Notes: generated by a model from the letters alone, not told the origin. A DNA stretch of 31,423 nt from JACQFK01 sp036383955 (GCA_036383955.1 DASVNH010000283.1:1-31423); one strand, 5' to 3'; shown: positions 22,062 through 30,175, counted from the stretch's first letter. Made by a program: numbers and translations.

Positions 22062-22937
22062 ATGATCGAACGCATCCTGACGCCGTTGGACGGCTCCATC
22101 ACGGCCGAAGCGGTTCTTCCGCACGTCCGGCGCCTCGCCAAGCCGACGGGCTCCGAGATCATCCTCGTGCAGGCGGTGGCCGTCGCGGGCGACGACGGCG
22201 GGGAATCCGCCTTCCGCGCGGCGGCCCAGACGGGCACCGAGTACCTGAACGGCGTCAAGGAGCGGCTGGAGGCGTCGGGCTACCGCGCCCGCGTCGTGGT
22301 CCGGGCCGGCGGCGCCGCCGAAACCGTCCTCGGCCTGGCCGCCGAGGTCCGCGCGAGCATGCTGGCCGTCGCCACCCACGGCCGCACCGGCGCGCAGCGG
22401 CTGGTCCTGGGCAGCGTCGCCGAGACGCTCCTCCGCGCCACGCCGGTCCCGGTCTTCGCCGTCCGTCCCTTCTGGACCTACGACCTGCAGCCCGAAGGCG
22501 GCCTCGAGTCCCAGCCGATCCGCACCATCCTCGTCCCCGTGGGCTCCGGCGGCCTTTCCCTCTGCGTCCTGCCGCACGCCGTCGAAATGGCCCGCCTCTT
22601 CGGCGCCCGCGTGATGATCCTGCACGCCAAGTCGTCCGGCGACGAGACGGCGGTGTCGGACGTCGCCGCCCGCTTCCGCCTCGAAGGCATCGAAGCGACG
22701 ACCCTGGTGGAGCCGGGCAATCCCGTCGACACCATCCTCGAGGCCTGCAAGTCGAGGGCCGTGGACCTGGCGGTCATGTCTACGCACGGGCGCAGCGGGC
22801 TGTCCCGCCTCGTGCTCGGCAGCGTCACCGAGGAAGTCCTCCGGCACGCGCGCGTCCCGCTGCTGGTGGTCCGCGGCGATCCCTCGGCCAAGCCCCTCTG
22901 GCGGGTGGCCGATACGACCAAGGTGACCCGGAAGTAG
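22062..22937 (+). CDS. tandem universal stress protein (UspA x2), USP-D
   Basis: A protein of 291 residues from the ATG at 22062, preceded by GGAGGAACC. The first domain (ILTPLDGSITAE, loop ATHGRTGAQRLVLGSVAE) and the second (ILVPVGSGG, loop STHGRSGLSRLVLGSVTE) both keep the nucleotide loop, but the second domain has lost the usual PxDGS aspartate (PVGSGG). Only a weak sigma-54-like sequence precedes it (see rejected list), so it may be cotranscribed with the UPF0016 gene. Confidence 0.92.
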   Translation: MIERILTPLDGSITAEAVLPHVRRLAKPTGSEIILVQAVAVAGDDGGESAFRAAAQTGTEYLNGVKERLEASGYRARVVVRAGGAAETVLGLAAEVRASMLAVATHGRTGAQRLVLGSVAETLLRATPVPVFAVRPFWTYDLQPEGGLESQPIRTILVPVGSGGLSLCVLPHAVEMARLFGARVMILHAKSSGDETAVSDVAARFRLEGIEATTLVEPGNPVDTILEACKSRAVDLAVMSTHGRSGLSRLVLGSVTEEVLRHARVPLLVVRGDPSAKPLWRVADTTKVTRK

Positions 22938-22958
22938 CCGCGGATTTCCAGGTTCCCC

Positions 22959-22972
22959 CGGATTTTTCCGCG
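22959..22972. promoter_or_regulatory. USP-regulon palindrome, copy 2
   Basis: CGGATTTTTCCGCG is the reverse complement of CGCGGAAAAATCCG, identical to 14 bases of copy 1 but with one arm shortened. It lies 31 bp before the -24 box of the USP-E promoter. Confidence 0.65.
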
Positions 22973-23002
22973 CACCCCATCCTCCGGGCGCGCCTTTCTC
23001 GA

Positions 23003-23018
23003 AGGCCCGCGAATTGCT
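23003..23018 (+). promoter_or_regulatory. sigma-54 promoter of the USP-E operon
   Basis: AGGCCCGCGAATTGCT has GG and GC 10 bases apart and TTGCT. The start would be near 23029, giving a leader of about 25 nt to the preferred ATG at 23054. Confidence 0.7.
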
Positions 23019-23053
23019 CCCCCCTGTTCGTGGATCCGCAGATGGGAAGCGAG

Positions 23054-23962
23054 ATGAACGGCGACGGCCCCCGCGTCCTGATTCCGCTGGACGGGTCCGC
23101 GCTGTCCGCGTGGGCGCTCGACCGCGTCTCGGGCCTCCTGGCGCGCATGGGCGCGACCGCCACCCTCCTGGGCGTCGTGGAAGAGCCCGCCGCGGATCTC
23201 GCGTTCCGCGTCGACCCCCGCCACGCCGAGGTCGCCGCGGCGCTCGGCGCCCAGCGCGACCGCCTGATCGGGAAGGGCGTGTCCGCCCAGGCGGAGCTCC
23301 GGTTCGGCGATCCCGCGGAGGCCATCCTCCGCGAGATCGGCGAGGGCGGGCACCGGCTCGTCGCCATGTCCACCCACGGCCGCACAGGCCTCGCGCGGGT
23401 CCTCTTCGGCAGCGTCGCGGCCAAGGTCCTGCGCGGCTCCGCGATTCCGGCGCTCCTGTTCCGCCCGATGCAGGCGCCCGACGGCACCCTGTCCCCGGCG
23501 GAGTCGCGGGAGCCCGTCGACGTCCGTCGCGTCCTCGTGCTCCTCGACGGTTCGCCGCTGTCGGAGGAGATCCTCGCGCCGGCCGTCGACCTGGCCCGGC
23601 GCCTCGGCGCCGAGCTCCGGCTGTTCACGGCGGTCGACCGCGAGGCGCTCGCGCGGGCGGCGGAGGAGCGGCTCGACGACTGGAGCGGCCGGATTTCGGC
23701 GGGAGGCGTGGCGACGTCGATCGACGTCCGGCACGGCGCCGCGGCGACCGAGGCGATGGAAGCGGCGCGCGAGTGGGGCGCGGACCTCGTGGCGCTGACG
23801 ACGCACGGGCGCACCGGCGCGGCGCGGGCGCTGGTCGGCAGCGTCGCGGAGCGGATCCTGCGCGACGACACGGCGGGGCCGCTGCTGGTGCTGCGCAGCC
23901 GGATCCTGGCCGGGGCCGTCGTTCCCGGTCCCGAGGCGGGCCCGGTCGTCCATGTGACCTGA
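23054..23962 (+). CDS. tandem universal stress protein (UspA x2), USP-E
   Basis: A protein of 302 residues from the ATG at 23054 (GGGAAGCGAG in front); in-frame ATG 23042 and GTG 23030 are alternatives, the latter exactly at the predicted sigma-54 transcript start. Both domains are well kept: VLIPLDGSALSAWAL with loop STHGRTGLARVLFGSVAAK, and VLVLLDGSPLSEE with loop TTHGRTGAARALVGSVAER. It leads an operon with a CBS protein, a baeRF protein and a triheme cytochrome. Confidence 0.92.
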   Translation: MNGDGPRVLIPLDGSALSAWALDRVSGLLARMGATATLLGVVEEPAADLAFRVDPRHAEVAAALGAQRDRLIGKGVSAQAELRFGDPAEAILREIGEGGHRLVAMSTHGRTGLARVLFGSVAAKVLRGSAIPALLFRPMQAPDGTLSPAESREPVDVRRVLVLLDGSPLSEEILAPAVDLARRLGAELRLFTAVDREALARAAEERLDDWSGRISAGGVATSIDVRHGAAATEAMEAAREWGADLVALTTHGRTGAARALVGSVAERILRDDTAGPLLVLRSRILAGAVVPGPEAGPVVHVT

Positions 23963-23974
23963 AGGAGAACATCG

Positions 23975-24475
23975 ATGGACACCCTCGCGAAGAACCTCAT
24001 GACCCGGCCGGTGCGGCGGCTCACGACGTCGTCGACGGCCCGCGACGCGGCGGCGTTCCTGCTGCGCTGGGGCATCAGCGGGGCGCCCGTGGAGGACGAG
24101 CACGGCCGCTGGGTGGGCGTGTTCAGCCTGAGCGACCTCGCGCGGCACGTGCAGGACCGCCTGGTGAAGCTGCCGACCATCGATCCCAAGCGCGAGCGCA
24201 CGCTCGAGACGCGGGAGGAGATCCCCTCCGGCTTCGGCTTCGAGGGCTTCGAGGACACCCGGGTGGGCGACCTCATGACGGGCGGGCTCTACTCGGTCTT
24301 CCCGGACGCGACGCTGGAGGAGATCGTGCGCTCCCTGACGGTGCAGAAGATCCACCGCCTCTTCGTCATCTCCGACAAGGGGGCGATCGAGGGCGTGATC
24401 ACCACGATGGACGTCCTCCGCTGGATGGACGGCCAGTTCCGCGAGCGCCGCGCCGCCCGCCACGCCACAACCTGA
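23975..24475 (+). CDS. tandem CBS-domain protein
   Basis: A protein of 166 residues with AAGGAG before its ATG. Two CBS motifs: LMTRPVRRLTTSSTARDAA (about 8-26) with ISGAPVEDEHGRWVGVFSLSD, and LMTGGLYSVFPDATLEE (about 100-116) with HRLFVISDKGAIEGVITTMD. Between them lies a Phe/Gly-rich linker (PSGFGFEGFED). CBS pairs bind adenine nucleotides and report energy state. It starts 12 bp after USP-E, so the two probably sense ATP or AMP together, similar in form to mycobacterial Hrp1 (Rv2626c) near a USP. Confidence 0.92.
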   Translation: MDTLAKNLMTRPVRRLTTSSTARDAAAFLLRWGISGAPVEDEHGRWVGVFSLSDLARHVQDRLVKLPTIDPKRERTLETREEIPSGFGFEGFEDTRVGDLMTGGLYSVFPDATLEEIVRSLTVQKIHRLFVISDKGAIEGVITTMDVLRWMDGQFRERRAARHATT

Positions 24476-24491
24476 TTCGGGAGAGAGACTT

Positions 24492-25589
24492 ATGGAAACC
24501 CTCCTCAAGACCCTTTCTACCCGCACGGATCCCGCCGGCACGATCGTCACGCTCGCCCTCGACCTCTCCAAGTCCGGACGGATCCCCGACGCCACCCGCG
24601 TGTTCCTCAAGGACCAGGTTTACGAGAACCTGTCCTCCGAAGCGCGGCCGGAGAAGAGCCGCGAGTTCCTGCGCCGCCTCTCCCGCCGGATTCAGCGGTT
24701 CGTGGAGCGGGAGGTCCGGCCCGAAACCGACGGCCTCTTCCTGGTCGCCGGGCCGGAGCTCTGGGAAGCGGTCGAGTTGCGCGTCCCTTTGCGGAACCTG
24801 ATCGTCGTCGGCCGCGCGCCGTACCTGCCTCCCCTCATGGAGGCCACGCGGCGCGCGCCGCGCGCTTACGTCGTCGCGCTCGGCGCCCGCGACGGCAGCA
24901 TCCAGGAATTCTTCCGCGGCGAGAACGTGAAGAGCGTCCAGCTGGGGGCGTCCGAGCCGGTGGAGAACGTCGAGCACGCCGTCGGCGGCGCGGAGCGCGA
25001 CCTCTGGCAGCGGCGGATGCTCGAGGCGTCGAAGGCGCTCGCGCGGGAGGCGGCGGCCCGGGTGGCGGCGCTGCATCGCGCCGCGCCCGCGGAGGCGATC
25101 CTCCTGGCGAAGCCGTCGGGCACGTTCGTCGACCATCTGCCCGGCGACCTCCGGAGCCGCGTGGCGCCGCTGGCCCGGGAAGGGGTCGCGTGGACCCTCG
25201 CGCGCGCGTACGAGGCGCGGGTCGCCGCCGAAGTGGAGGCGTTCAAGGAGGCGCGCGAGCGCGGCCTGCGCGCCGCGCTGGGGCCCCGCGAGGTGCTCGA
25301 GGCGCTGGCGTCCGGGCGGGTCGAGCGCGTCTTCCTCGATCCGGACGATCCGCGCCCCGGCGTCGCGTGCGTCGCCTGCGGCGGCCGCTTCCCGGAGCTC
25401 CGCGGGCGCTGCCCCTATTGCGAGGGGGACGTCGTCGGCGCGTCGATGACGCAGGAAGTCGTCGCCTACGCCCTCGCGCGTCCGCCGCTGGCGCTGACGT
25501 TCGTGCGGACGGCGGAGCCGTGGCTCGCCGAGCTCGGCGGCATGACCGCGCTGCTGAAGATGTCGCGCGCGAAGGCCTTCGCGACGTGA
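24492..25589 (+). CDS. bacterial eRF1/Pelota-like (baeRF) protein with zinc ribbon
   Basis: A protein of 365 residues. The middle part is typical of bacterial archaeo-eukaryotic release-factor homologs: TDGLFLVAGPELWEAVELR (about 79-97), PYLPPLMEATRRAPRAYVVAL (about 110-130) and a C-terminal eRF1-type domain. Near the end a zinc ribbon is clear: C293-x2-C296 and C307-x2-C310. These proteins are thought to act on ribosomes or stalled peptidyl-tRNA during stress; no GGQ loop is evident. It follows the CBS gene by 16 bp and overlaps the cytochrome start (GTGA). Relatives such as mycobacterial Rv2629 belong to hypoxia regulons. The fold is likely; the exact activity is not known. Confidence 0.75.
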   Translation: METLLKTLSTRTDPAGTIVTLALDLSKSGRIPDATRVFLKDQVYENLSSEARPEKSREFLRRLSRRIQRFVEREVRPETDGLFLVAGPELWEAVELRVPLRNLIVVGRAPYLPPLMEATRRAPRAYVVALGARDGSIQEFFRGENVKSVQLGASEPVENVEHAVGGAERDLWQRRMLEASKALAREAAARVAALHRAAPAEAILLAKPSGTFVDHLPGDLRSRVAPLAREGVAWTLARAYEARVAAEVEAFKEARERGLRAALGPREVLEALASGRVERVFLDPDDPRPGVACVACGGRFPELRGRCPYCEGDVVGASMTQEVVAYALARPPLALTFVRTAEPWLAELGGMTALLKMSRAKAFAT

Positions 25590-26509
25590 CGCTCGTCCTC
25601 CTGCTGCTCCAGGCCTGGTCGGAGGTGGAGGTGCCGCCGGCGCCGGCCGGGCTGGAGCGCCTGGCCGAGGCCGGCGAGAGGATCTTCGGCTGGCACTGTC
25701 TGCCCTGCCACGGGCCGGAGGGGAAGGGCGACGGCCCCCACGCGGCGCGCCTGGGGTTGCGGCCGCGCGACCTCACCCGCGGGCTGTTCAAGCTCAAGAC
25801 GTCGCCGCCGGGGCAGGGGCCGTTCGACGACGACCTGTACCGCACGATCACCGCCGGCCTGCCCGTCCGCTACATGCCCGCCTTCCGCGAGCCGCTCGGG
25901 CCGGAGGACCGCTGGGCCGTCGTGGCGTTCGTGCGGACGCTGTCCCGCGACGACCCGCCGCGCGCCCGCGTCGAGGCTCCGGCCGGGACGCCCGACGTCC
26001 TCCGGGGCGCCGGGCTCTACCGCGACGGCTGCGCGGCGTGCCACGGGCGCGGCTTCGACGGGCCGATCCCCGATCTCGGGCGCGGGGAGGTCGAGTTCCT
26101 GGGCGGGGCGCGGGTGACCGACGTGTACCGGGTCCTGACGACCGGCCTGGAAGGGAGCGCCATGCCGTCGTTCGCGTCGCTGCCGGCGAACGACCGGCGG
26201 GATCTCGCGGCGTTCGTGACGACGCTCTACCGGCCCGTGCCGGCGGGGGAGCGCCTGTTCTTCGGCAAGGGCTGCGTGGCCTGCCACACGATCGGGAAAG
26301 GCCGGCACCTCGGCCCGGACCTGGCGGGCGTCGGAACGCGCCGGACGTCGGCCTGGCTGGCGGGCTGGCTGCGGAGCCCGGAGCGCATGGCGGCGACGGA
26401 TCCGGACGCGCGGCGGCTGCTGGCCGAGTACAAGATCGCGATGCCGGAGCCGAACCTCGCCGAGGGCGAGGTGGGAGCGCTGGCCGGCTACCTTTCGGGC
26501 CTGCGGTAG
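25586..26509 (+). CDS. triheme c-type cytochrome
   Basis: A protein of 307 residues starting at GTG 25586, which overlaps the baeRF stop; a longer frame upstream is antisense-like. Three heme-binding CxxCH motifs: C38LPCH42, C149AACH153 and C230VACH234, with likely axial Met at M97 (RYMPAF), M193 (SAMPSF) and M286 (IAMPEP), so three class-I cytochrome c domains in a row. The N-terminus (MTLVLLLLQAW) is hydrophobic but short and lacks basic residues, so the secretion signal is atypical though maturation of heme c requires export. It should carry electrons in the periplasm. Last gene of the USP-E operon. Confidence 0.88.
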   Translation: MTLVLLLLQAWSEVEVPPAPAGLERLAEAGERIFGWHCLPCHGPEGKGDGPHAARLGLRPRDLTRGLFKLKTSPPGQGPFDDDLYRTITAGLPVRYMPAFREPLGPEDRWAVVAFVRTLSRDDPPRARVEAPAGTPDVLRGAGLYRDGCAACHGRGFDGPIPDLGRGEVEFLGGARVTDVYRVLTTGLEGSAMPSFASLPANDRRDLAAFVTTLYRPVPAGERLFFGKGCVACHTIGKGRHLGPDLAGVGTRRTSAWLAGWLRSPERMAATDPDARRLLAEYKIAMPEPNLAEGEVGALAGYLSGLR

Positions 26510-26522
26510 CCGGCCGGCTCCT

Positions 26523-27419
26523 TCAGCGGTTGTAGGGGCCTTTCTTCATGTCGCCGCCCGCCGCCATCGTCTCGAGGGCGTGATGCTTCGCCTTCAGGGC
26601 GCGCGACGAGCGGGCCTTCGTCTTCGGGATCGCGGCCGTGCGCACGACGAGCATCGCCCGGTGGCTCTTGCGCAGGAGCGATTCCGCCACGTTGCCGTAG
26701 CGGAGCTTGTTCAGGCCGCCGCGGCCGTGGGTGGCCAGGCCGATCAGATCGACGTTGTTCTCCTCCGCGTAGGCCAGGACGCGGTCGACCGGATCGCCGT
26801 AGAGGACGGCCACGTCCACGTCGAGCCCCTCGTCCCGCAGCGCCTTCTGGTCGCGGAAGAGGTTGTGCGCGACCGTCTCGACCGGCAGCTCGTCTTTCTT
26901 GGTCGGGGCCACCACGGTCACGAAGCAGAGCTTCGCGCCGAAGGCCTTCGCCAGGACCGCCGCCGGCTTCAGGATCGACGCCGAGCGGTGGGAGCCGTCG
27001 AGCGGCAGCAGGATCTTGTTCAGGGCGGGCGGCGCCTCGCGCTTCTCCGCGGGCGGGACGACGAAGACGGGGACGGTCGACGTCCGGAGGATCTCCTCCG
27101 CGACGCTGCCGAAGAGCAGCCGCTTGAGGCCGGCCTTCCGGGAGCAGAGCGCCAGGAGGTCGAAGCGGCCGCCCGCGGCGAAAGCGACCAGGGCGTCGGC
27201 CGGATGCCCCGACAGCGTCTCATAGCTCACGACCGCGCCCTTGCGGTTCAGACGCTCCGCCGTCTCCCGCAGGTAGTCGTCCTCGACCGCCTTGCCGGGC
27301 GGGCTCACCGTGGCGAGCGTCAGGTCCGCGTCCTGGTATCGCAGCAGGAATTCCACGTACGGCAGGATCGATTCCGACGTCCGGGTTCCGTCCAGAGCCA
27401 CAAGAATCTTGGCGGGCAT
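26523..27419 (-). CDS. tandem universal stress protein (UspA x2), USP-F
   Basis: A protein of 298 residues with GAGGTGA before its ATG. In the first domain (ILVALDGTRTSES) the nucleotide loop is altered to CSRKAGLKRLLFGSVAEE, lacking THG. In the second (ILLPLDGSHRSAS) it is ATHGRGGLNKLRYGNVAES, with GN in place of GS. The last 35 residues form a basic tail (TKARSSRALKAKHHALE) absent from its paralogs. It is convergent with the cytochrome gene, 13 bp apart, and has its own perfect sigma-54 promoter. Confidence 0.92.
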   Translation of the reverse strand: MPAKILVALDGTRTSESILPYVEFLLRYQDADLTLATVSPPGKAVEDDYLRETAERLNRKGAVVSYETLSGHPADALVAFAAGGRFDLLALCSRKAGLKRLLFGSVAEEILRTSTVPVFVVPPAEKREAPPALNKILLPLDGSHRSASILKPAAVLAKAFGAKLCFVTVVAPTKKDELPVETVAHNLFRDQKALRDEGLDVDVAVLYGDPVDRVLAYAEENNVDLIGLATHGRGGLNKLRYGNVAESLLRKSHRAMLVVRTAAIPKTKARSSRALKAKHHALETMAAGGDMKKGPYNR

Positions 27420-27447
27420 CGTTCACCTCGTTTCTGGAGGGATTCAG

Positions 27448-27463
27448 AGCAACGGGGATGCCA
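27448..27463 (-). promoter_or_regulatory. sigma-54 promoter of USP-F
   Basis: The minus strand reads TGGCATCCCCGTTGCT, one of the best matches in the window. The start near 27438 leaves a 19-nt leader with GAGGTGA. The shared palindrome lies 32 bp upstream. Confidence 0.8.
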
Positions 27464-27494
27464 CGCGAGCGGCCGGGGCGGCGGAGACCCTCCT

Positions 27495-27510
27495 CGCGGA
27501 ATAATCCGCG
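27495..27510. promoter_or_regulatory. USP-regulon palindrome, copy 3
   Basis: CGCGGAATAATCCGCG has perfect 6-bp arms around ATAA. It lies centrally between the divergent USP-F and USP-G promoters, 32 and 51 bp from their -24 boxes, so one activator site could serve both. Confidence 0.72.
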
Positions 27511-27560
27511 TACCCGCGGCAAATCCCCGGCCGCGCCGTCGATTCCGGCCCCCCTCGCGC

Positions 27561-27576
27561 TGGCATTTCGCTTGCT
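27561..27576 (+). promoter_or_regulatory. sigma-54 promoter of USP-G
   Basis: TGGCATTTCGCTTGCT matches TGGCAC-N5-TTGCW at all key bases. The start should fall near 27587, two bases before the ATG of USP-G, implying a nearly leaderless mRNA. Confidence 0.8.
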
Positions 27577-27588
27577 CAACTTGGAACG

Positions 27589-28389
27589 ATGGACACGCTT
27601 GGCGTCGCGCTGGACGGCACCGAAACCTCCGCGACGGTGCTCCAGGCCGTCGCTCCCCTCGCCCGCGCGTTCCCGGCCTCGATCACGCTCATGAGCGCGG
27701 TGGAGCGGCCCGACCTCCCCCCCGAGCGCAAGCCCTGGCTCGAGGGCATCGCCGCCGGCCTGCGCGAACAGGACATCCAGGTCTCCGTCGAGCTGCGCGT
27801 GGGCGCGGCCGCCGACGAAATCCTCGCCTTCGCGCGCGAGCGGTCGCCGCTCCTGCTCGCGATGGCGACCCATGGACGTCGGGGGCTCGACCGCCTGCGC
27901 CTCGGGAGCGTGACCGAGGCGGTGCTGCGGCGGGCCGACGTCCCGCTGCTGATCGCCCGGCCGGACACGGCGGGCGCGCGCGGCAAGGCGATCGTGGTGG
28001 CGCTGGACGGCTCTCCGCGCGCGGAGACGATCCTGCCGGACGTCGCCCGCCTGGCGAAGGCGACGGGCCGCGCGGTGGAGGTCGCGAGCGTCGCGCTTCC
28101 GGCGGTCACGGCGGGGGGCGTCGGGGAGTTTCCGATGTACTTCCCGGTGGACGATCCGGAGCCCTACTTGAAGGAACTGTGCAAGAGGATCGAGGCGAAG
28201 CCGGTGGCGCTTTCGGGACGCGCGGCGTCGTCGCTGATGGCCTACGCGGCGGAGTCGGGGGCGGGGTTCCTCGCGCTGACGACGCACGGGCGGACGGGCC
28301 TGCGCCGCGCGCTGCTGGGGAGCATCGCCGAGGAGATTCTGCGGAACGCGCCGTGTCCGGTGCTGGTGAGGCGGAGCGGGAACTCGTAG
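27589..28389 (+). CDS. tandem universal stress protein (UspA x2), USP-G
   Basis: A protein of 266 residues, the shortest of the eight. The first domain opens LGVALDGTETSATVL with loop ATHGRRGLDRLRLGSVTEA; the second opens IVVALDGSPRAET with loop TTHGRTGLRRALLGSIAEE, both intact. No later start is possible without losing the first strand, and the gene has no good ribosome site, consistent with leaderless translation from the sigma-54 promoter. It is followed by a CBS gene. Confidence 0.92.
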   Translation: MDTLGVALDGTETSATVLQAVAPLARAFPASITLMSAVERPDLPPERKPWLEGIAAGLREQDIQVSVELRVGAAADEILAFARERSPLLLAMATHGRRGLDRLRLGSVTEAVLRRADVPLLIARPDTAGARGKAIVVALDGSPRAETILPDVARLAKATGRAVEVASVALPAVTAGGVGEFPMYFPVDDPEPYLKELCKRIEAKPVALSGRAASSLMAYAAESGAGFLALTTHGRTGLRRALLGSIAEEILRNAPCPVLVRRSGNS

Positions 28390-28400
28390 GGAGGTGTCGC

Positions 28401-28946
28401 GTGTACGTGCGGAATTGGATGTCGAGCCCCGCGGTGACGATCCCTCCGGCGGCGTCCGCGGCGGCGGCGATGGAGGTCATGACGGGCCGGAAGGTGCGGC
28501 GGCTGCCGGTGGTGGAGGGGTGGGGCTTGCGGGGGATCGTGACCCTGAGCGACCTGCACGCGGACCGGCGGCCGGACGCCTCGGTGGAGGACGTCATGAC
28601 GTCGGATCCGCTGACGGTGGTCCCGGACGACACGCTGGAGAGCGCGGCCAAGATCATGCTGGAGCGGCAGGTCTCGGGCCTGCCGGTGCTGGACGCGGAA
28701 CGCCGGGTGGCCGGGATCATCACGGAGTCGGACGTGTTCCGCGCGCTCTGCGACCTCCTGGGCGTGAAGGAGAAGGGCGCGCGGGTGGTGTTCACCGTGC
28801 CGGAGGACAGCGACCTGCTGGAGTCGCTGCGGCATCGCCTGGGCGGGATGGTGCCGCGGAGCCTGGCGACGTTCCACAACACGGCGCGCGGCTGCTGGGA
28901 AGTGGTGACCCGGGTGCGCGGCCGGGCGCCCGCGCTGAAGCGCTAG
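28401..28946 (+). CDS. CBS-pair protein with C-terminal ACT-like region (AcuB-like)
   Basis: A protein of 181 residues from GTG 28401, with GGGAGGTG upstream. CBS 1 has WMSSPAVTIPPAASAAAAM and GIVTLSDLH; CBS 2 has VMTSDPLTVVPDDTLESA and VAGIITESDVFRAL. The C-terminal 50 residues (RVVFTVPEDSDLLESL to GCWEVVTRVRG) resemble the ACT-like tail of AcuB-type proteins. It likely binds adenine nucleotides. It begins 11 bp after USP-G, the second USP-CBS pair in the window. The ends of this gene and the next overlap by 4 bp. Confidence 0.88.
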   Translation: MYVRNWMSSPAVTIPPAASAAAAMEVMTGRKVRRLPVVEGWGLRGIVTLSDLHADRRPDASVEDVMTSDPLTVVPDDTLESAAKIMLERQVSGLPVLDAERRVAGIITESDVFRALCDLLGVKEKGARVVFTVPEDSDLLESLRHRLGGMVPRSLATFHNTARGCWEVVTRVRGRAPALKR

Positions 28947-29296
28947 CGAGGAGAGCGCCGGCCGGTGTGGCGTTTGCCCGGGGCGGTCCAGTGGAAGCCC
29001 ACCCGGTTGGCGTTTTCCCCGCGGGGCGTGATCTCGACTCGGTAGATCAGCGCGTAGGGGACGAGCTGCACCGAGACCGAGCAGGCGTCCTCGCCGTTGG
29101 CGTACGAGCGCAGCGCGACGTATTGCTCCGTCAGCTCGTCGATGGAGCAGACGTCCAGCGTCGACCCGTCCGTCAGGAAGAGGGTCAGCCGGTTCTCGCC
29201 CTTCTGGCGCTCGATGAGGTCGCCGAGCGTCACGTTGAAGAACGTGCGGTTGAAAGGCGGATCGCCCGCGCCGCCGCCGAGGGTGAAGATGCCCAT
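28943..29296 (-). CDS. small hypothetical protein, beta-rich
   Basis: A protein of 117 residues with a plausible barrel-like run of strands: RLTLFLTDGSTLDVCSIDEL, YVALRSYANGE and VPYALIYRVEITPRG. The pattern of a short sequence with a central DGS turn recalls SH3- or Sm-like folds, but I recognise no family. It sits alone between the convergent CBS gene and USP-H. The 27-bp gap to USP-H holds no visible promoter, so it may be read with USP-H from the sigma-54 promoter at 30206. Confidence 0.65.
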   Translation of the reverse strand: MGIFTLGGGAGDPPFNRTFFNVTLGDLIERQKGENRLTLFLTDGSTLDVCSIDELTEQYVALRSYANGEDACSVSVQLVPYALIYRVEITPRGENANRVGFHWTAPGKRHTGRRSPR

Positions 29297-29323
29297 GGCG
29301 GAAGTCTACAGGCCGCGGGCGAA

Positions 29324-30175
29324 TTATGCCAGCGCGCCCTCGAGCGTGCGGTGCTTCGCCGCCGGCGACGGCCCGCGGTACACGAAGACCGGGACGGAGG
29401 CCGCCAGGCAGACCCGCTCGGCCACGCTGCCGAAGATCCAGCGCTTGAAGCCGCCGTAGCCGTGGGTCGTCATGGCGATCAGGTCGTCGGGGCCCGCCGC
29501 CCGCAGGATCTCCTCGGCGGGATCCCCGTGGGTCACGCGCACGACGGCGCGCGTCCCGCGGGTCCGGAGCGCCTGGGTCAGACGTCCCGAGCGGCGCCGC
29601 AGCGCCTCGACCCGGGCGTCGTCGCGCGCGGCGACGTGCAGGAAGAGCAGCGACGCCTTGTGCCGCCGCGCCAGCGCCTCGGCCCAGGGCAGGATCGCCT
29701 CGGCCGTCGCCGAGCCGTCGAGCGGCACCACGATCTTGCGGACGTGGCCCTGCCTCGCCAGGGACGTCCGGCTGCGCACCACCAGCACGGGGATGTGCGA
29801 GAGCCGGGTGACCTGGGCGGTCACGCCGCCCACGCGCCAGCGGCCGATCTTGGTCTTCCCCCGGGTCGTCATCACGATGAGGTCGCAGCCTTCGTCGTCG
29901 GCCTCGCGCACGAGGGCGGCGGGGGCCGCGCCTTCGCGGACGACCATCTTGGTGGGGACGCCGGCGTAGTTCAGGTCGCGCTCCATGCGGAGCAGGTAGT
30001 CCTGGGCTTCCAGGCGCTCCACTTCCACCGGCGGCCCGTCGTCGACCGGATCGCGCGGGATGACGCGCGTCAGCACGGCCAGCGCCTTCTCCCGGGCGGC
30101 GTAGCGCTTCACCCAGGGCAGCGCCCGCTCGGCGTTCTCGGATCCGTCCAGCGGGACCAGGATCTTCTTGAACAT
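29324..30175 (-). CDS. tandem universal stress protein (UspA x2), USP-H
   Basis: A protein of 283 residues with GGAGA before its ATG. Domain 1 opens ILVPLDGSENAERAL but its loop is TTRGKTKIGRWRVGGVTAQ, with THG and GS both lost. Domain 2 opens IVVPLDGSATAEAIL with an intact TTHGYGGFKRWIFGSVAER loop, so only the second half is expected to bind ATP. Upstream lie a sigma-54 promoter, the palindrome and two CAGAC-N-GTCTG elements. Confidence 0.92.
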   Translation of the reverse strand: MFKKILVPLDGSENAERALPWVKRYAAREKALAVLTRVIPRDPVDDGPPVEVERLEAQDYLLRMERDLNYAGVPTKMVVREGAAPAALVREADDEGCDLIVMTTRGKTKIGRWRVGGVTAQVTRLSHIPVLVVRSRTSLARQGHVRKIVVPLDGSATAEAILPWAEALARRHKASLLFLHVAARDDARVEALRRRSGRLTQALRTRGTRAVVRVTHGDPAEEILRAAGPDDLIAMTTHGYGGFKRWIFGSVAERVCLAASVPVFVYRGPSPAAKHRTLEGALA

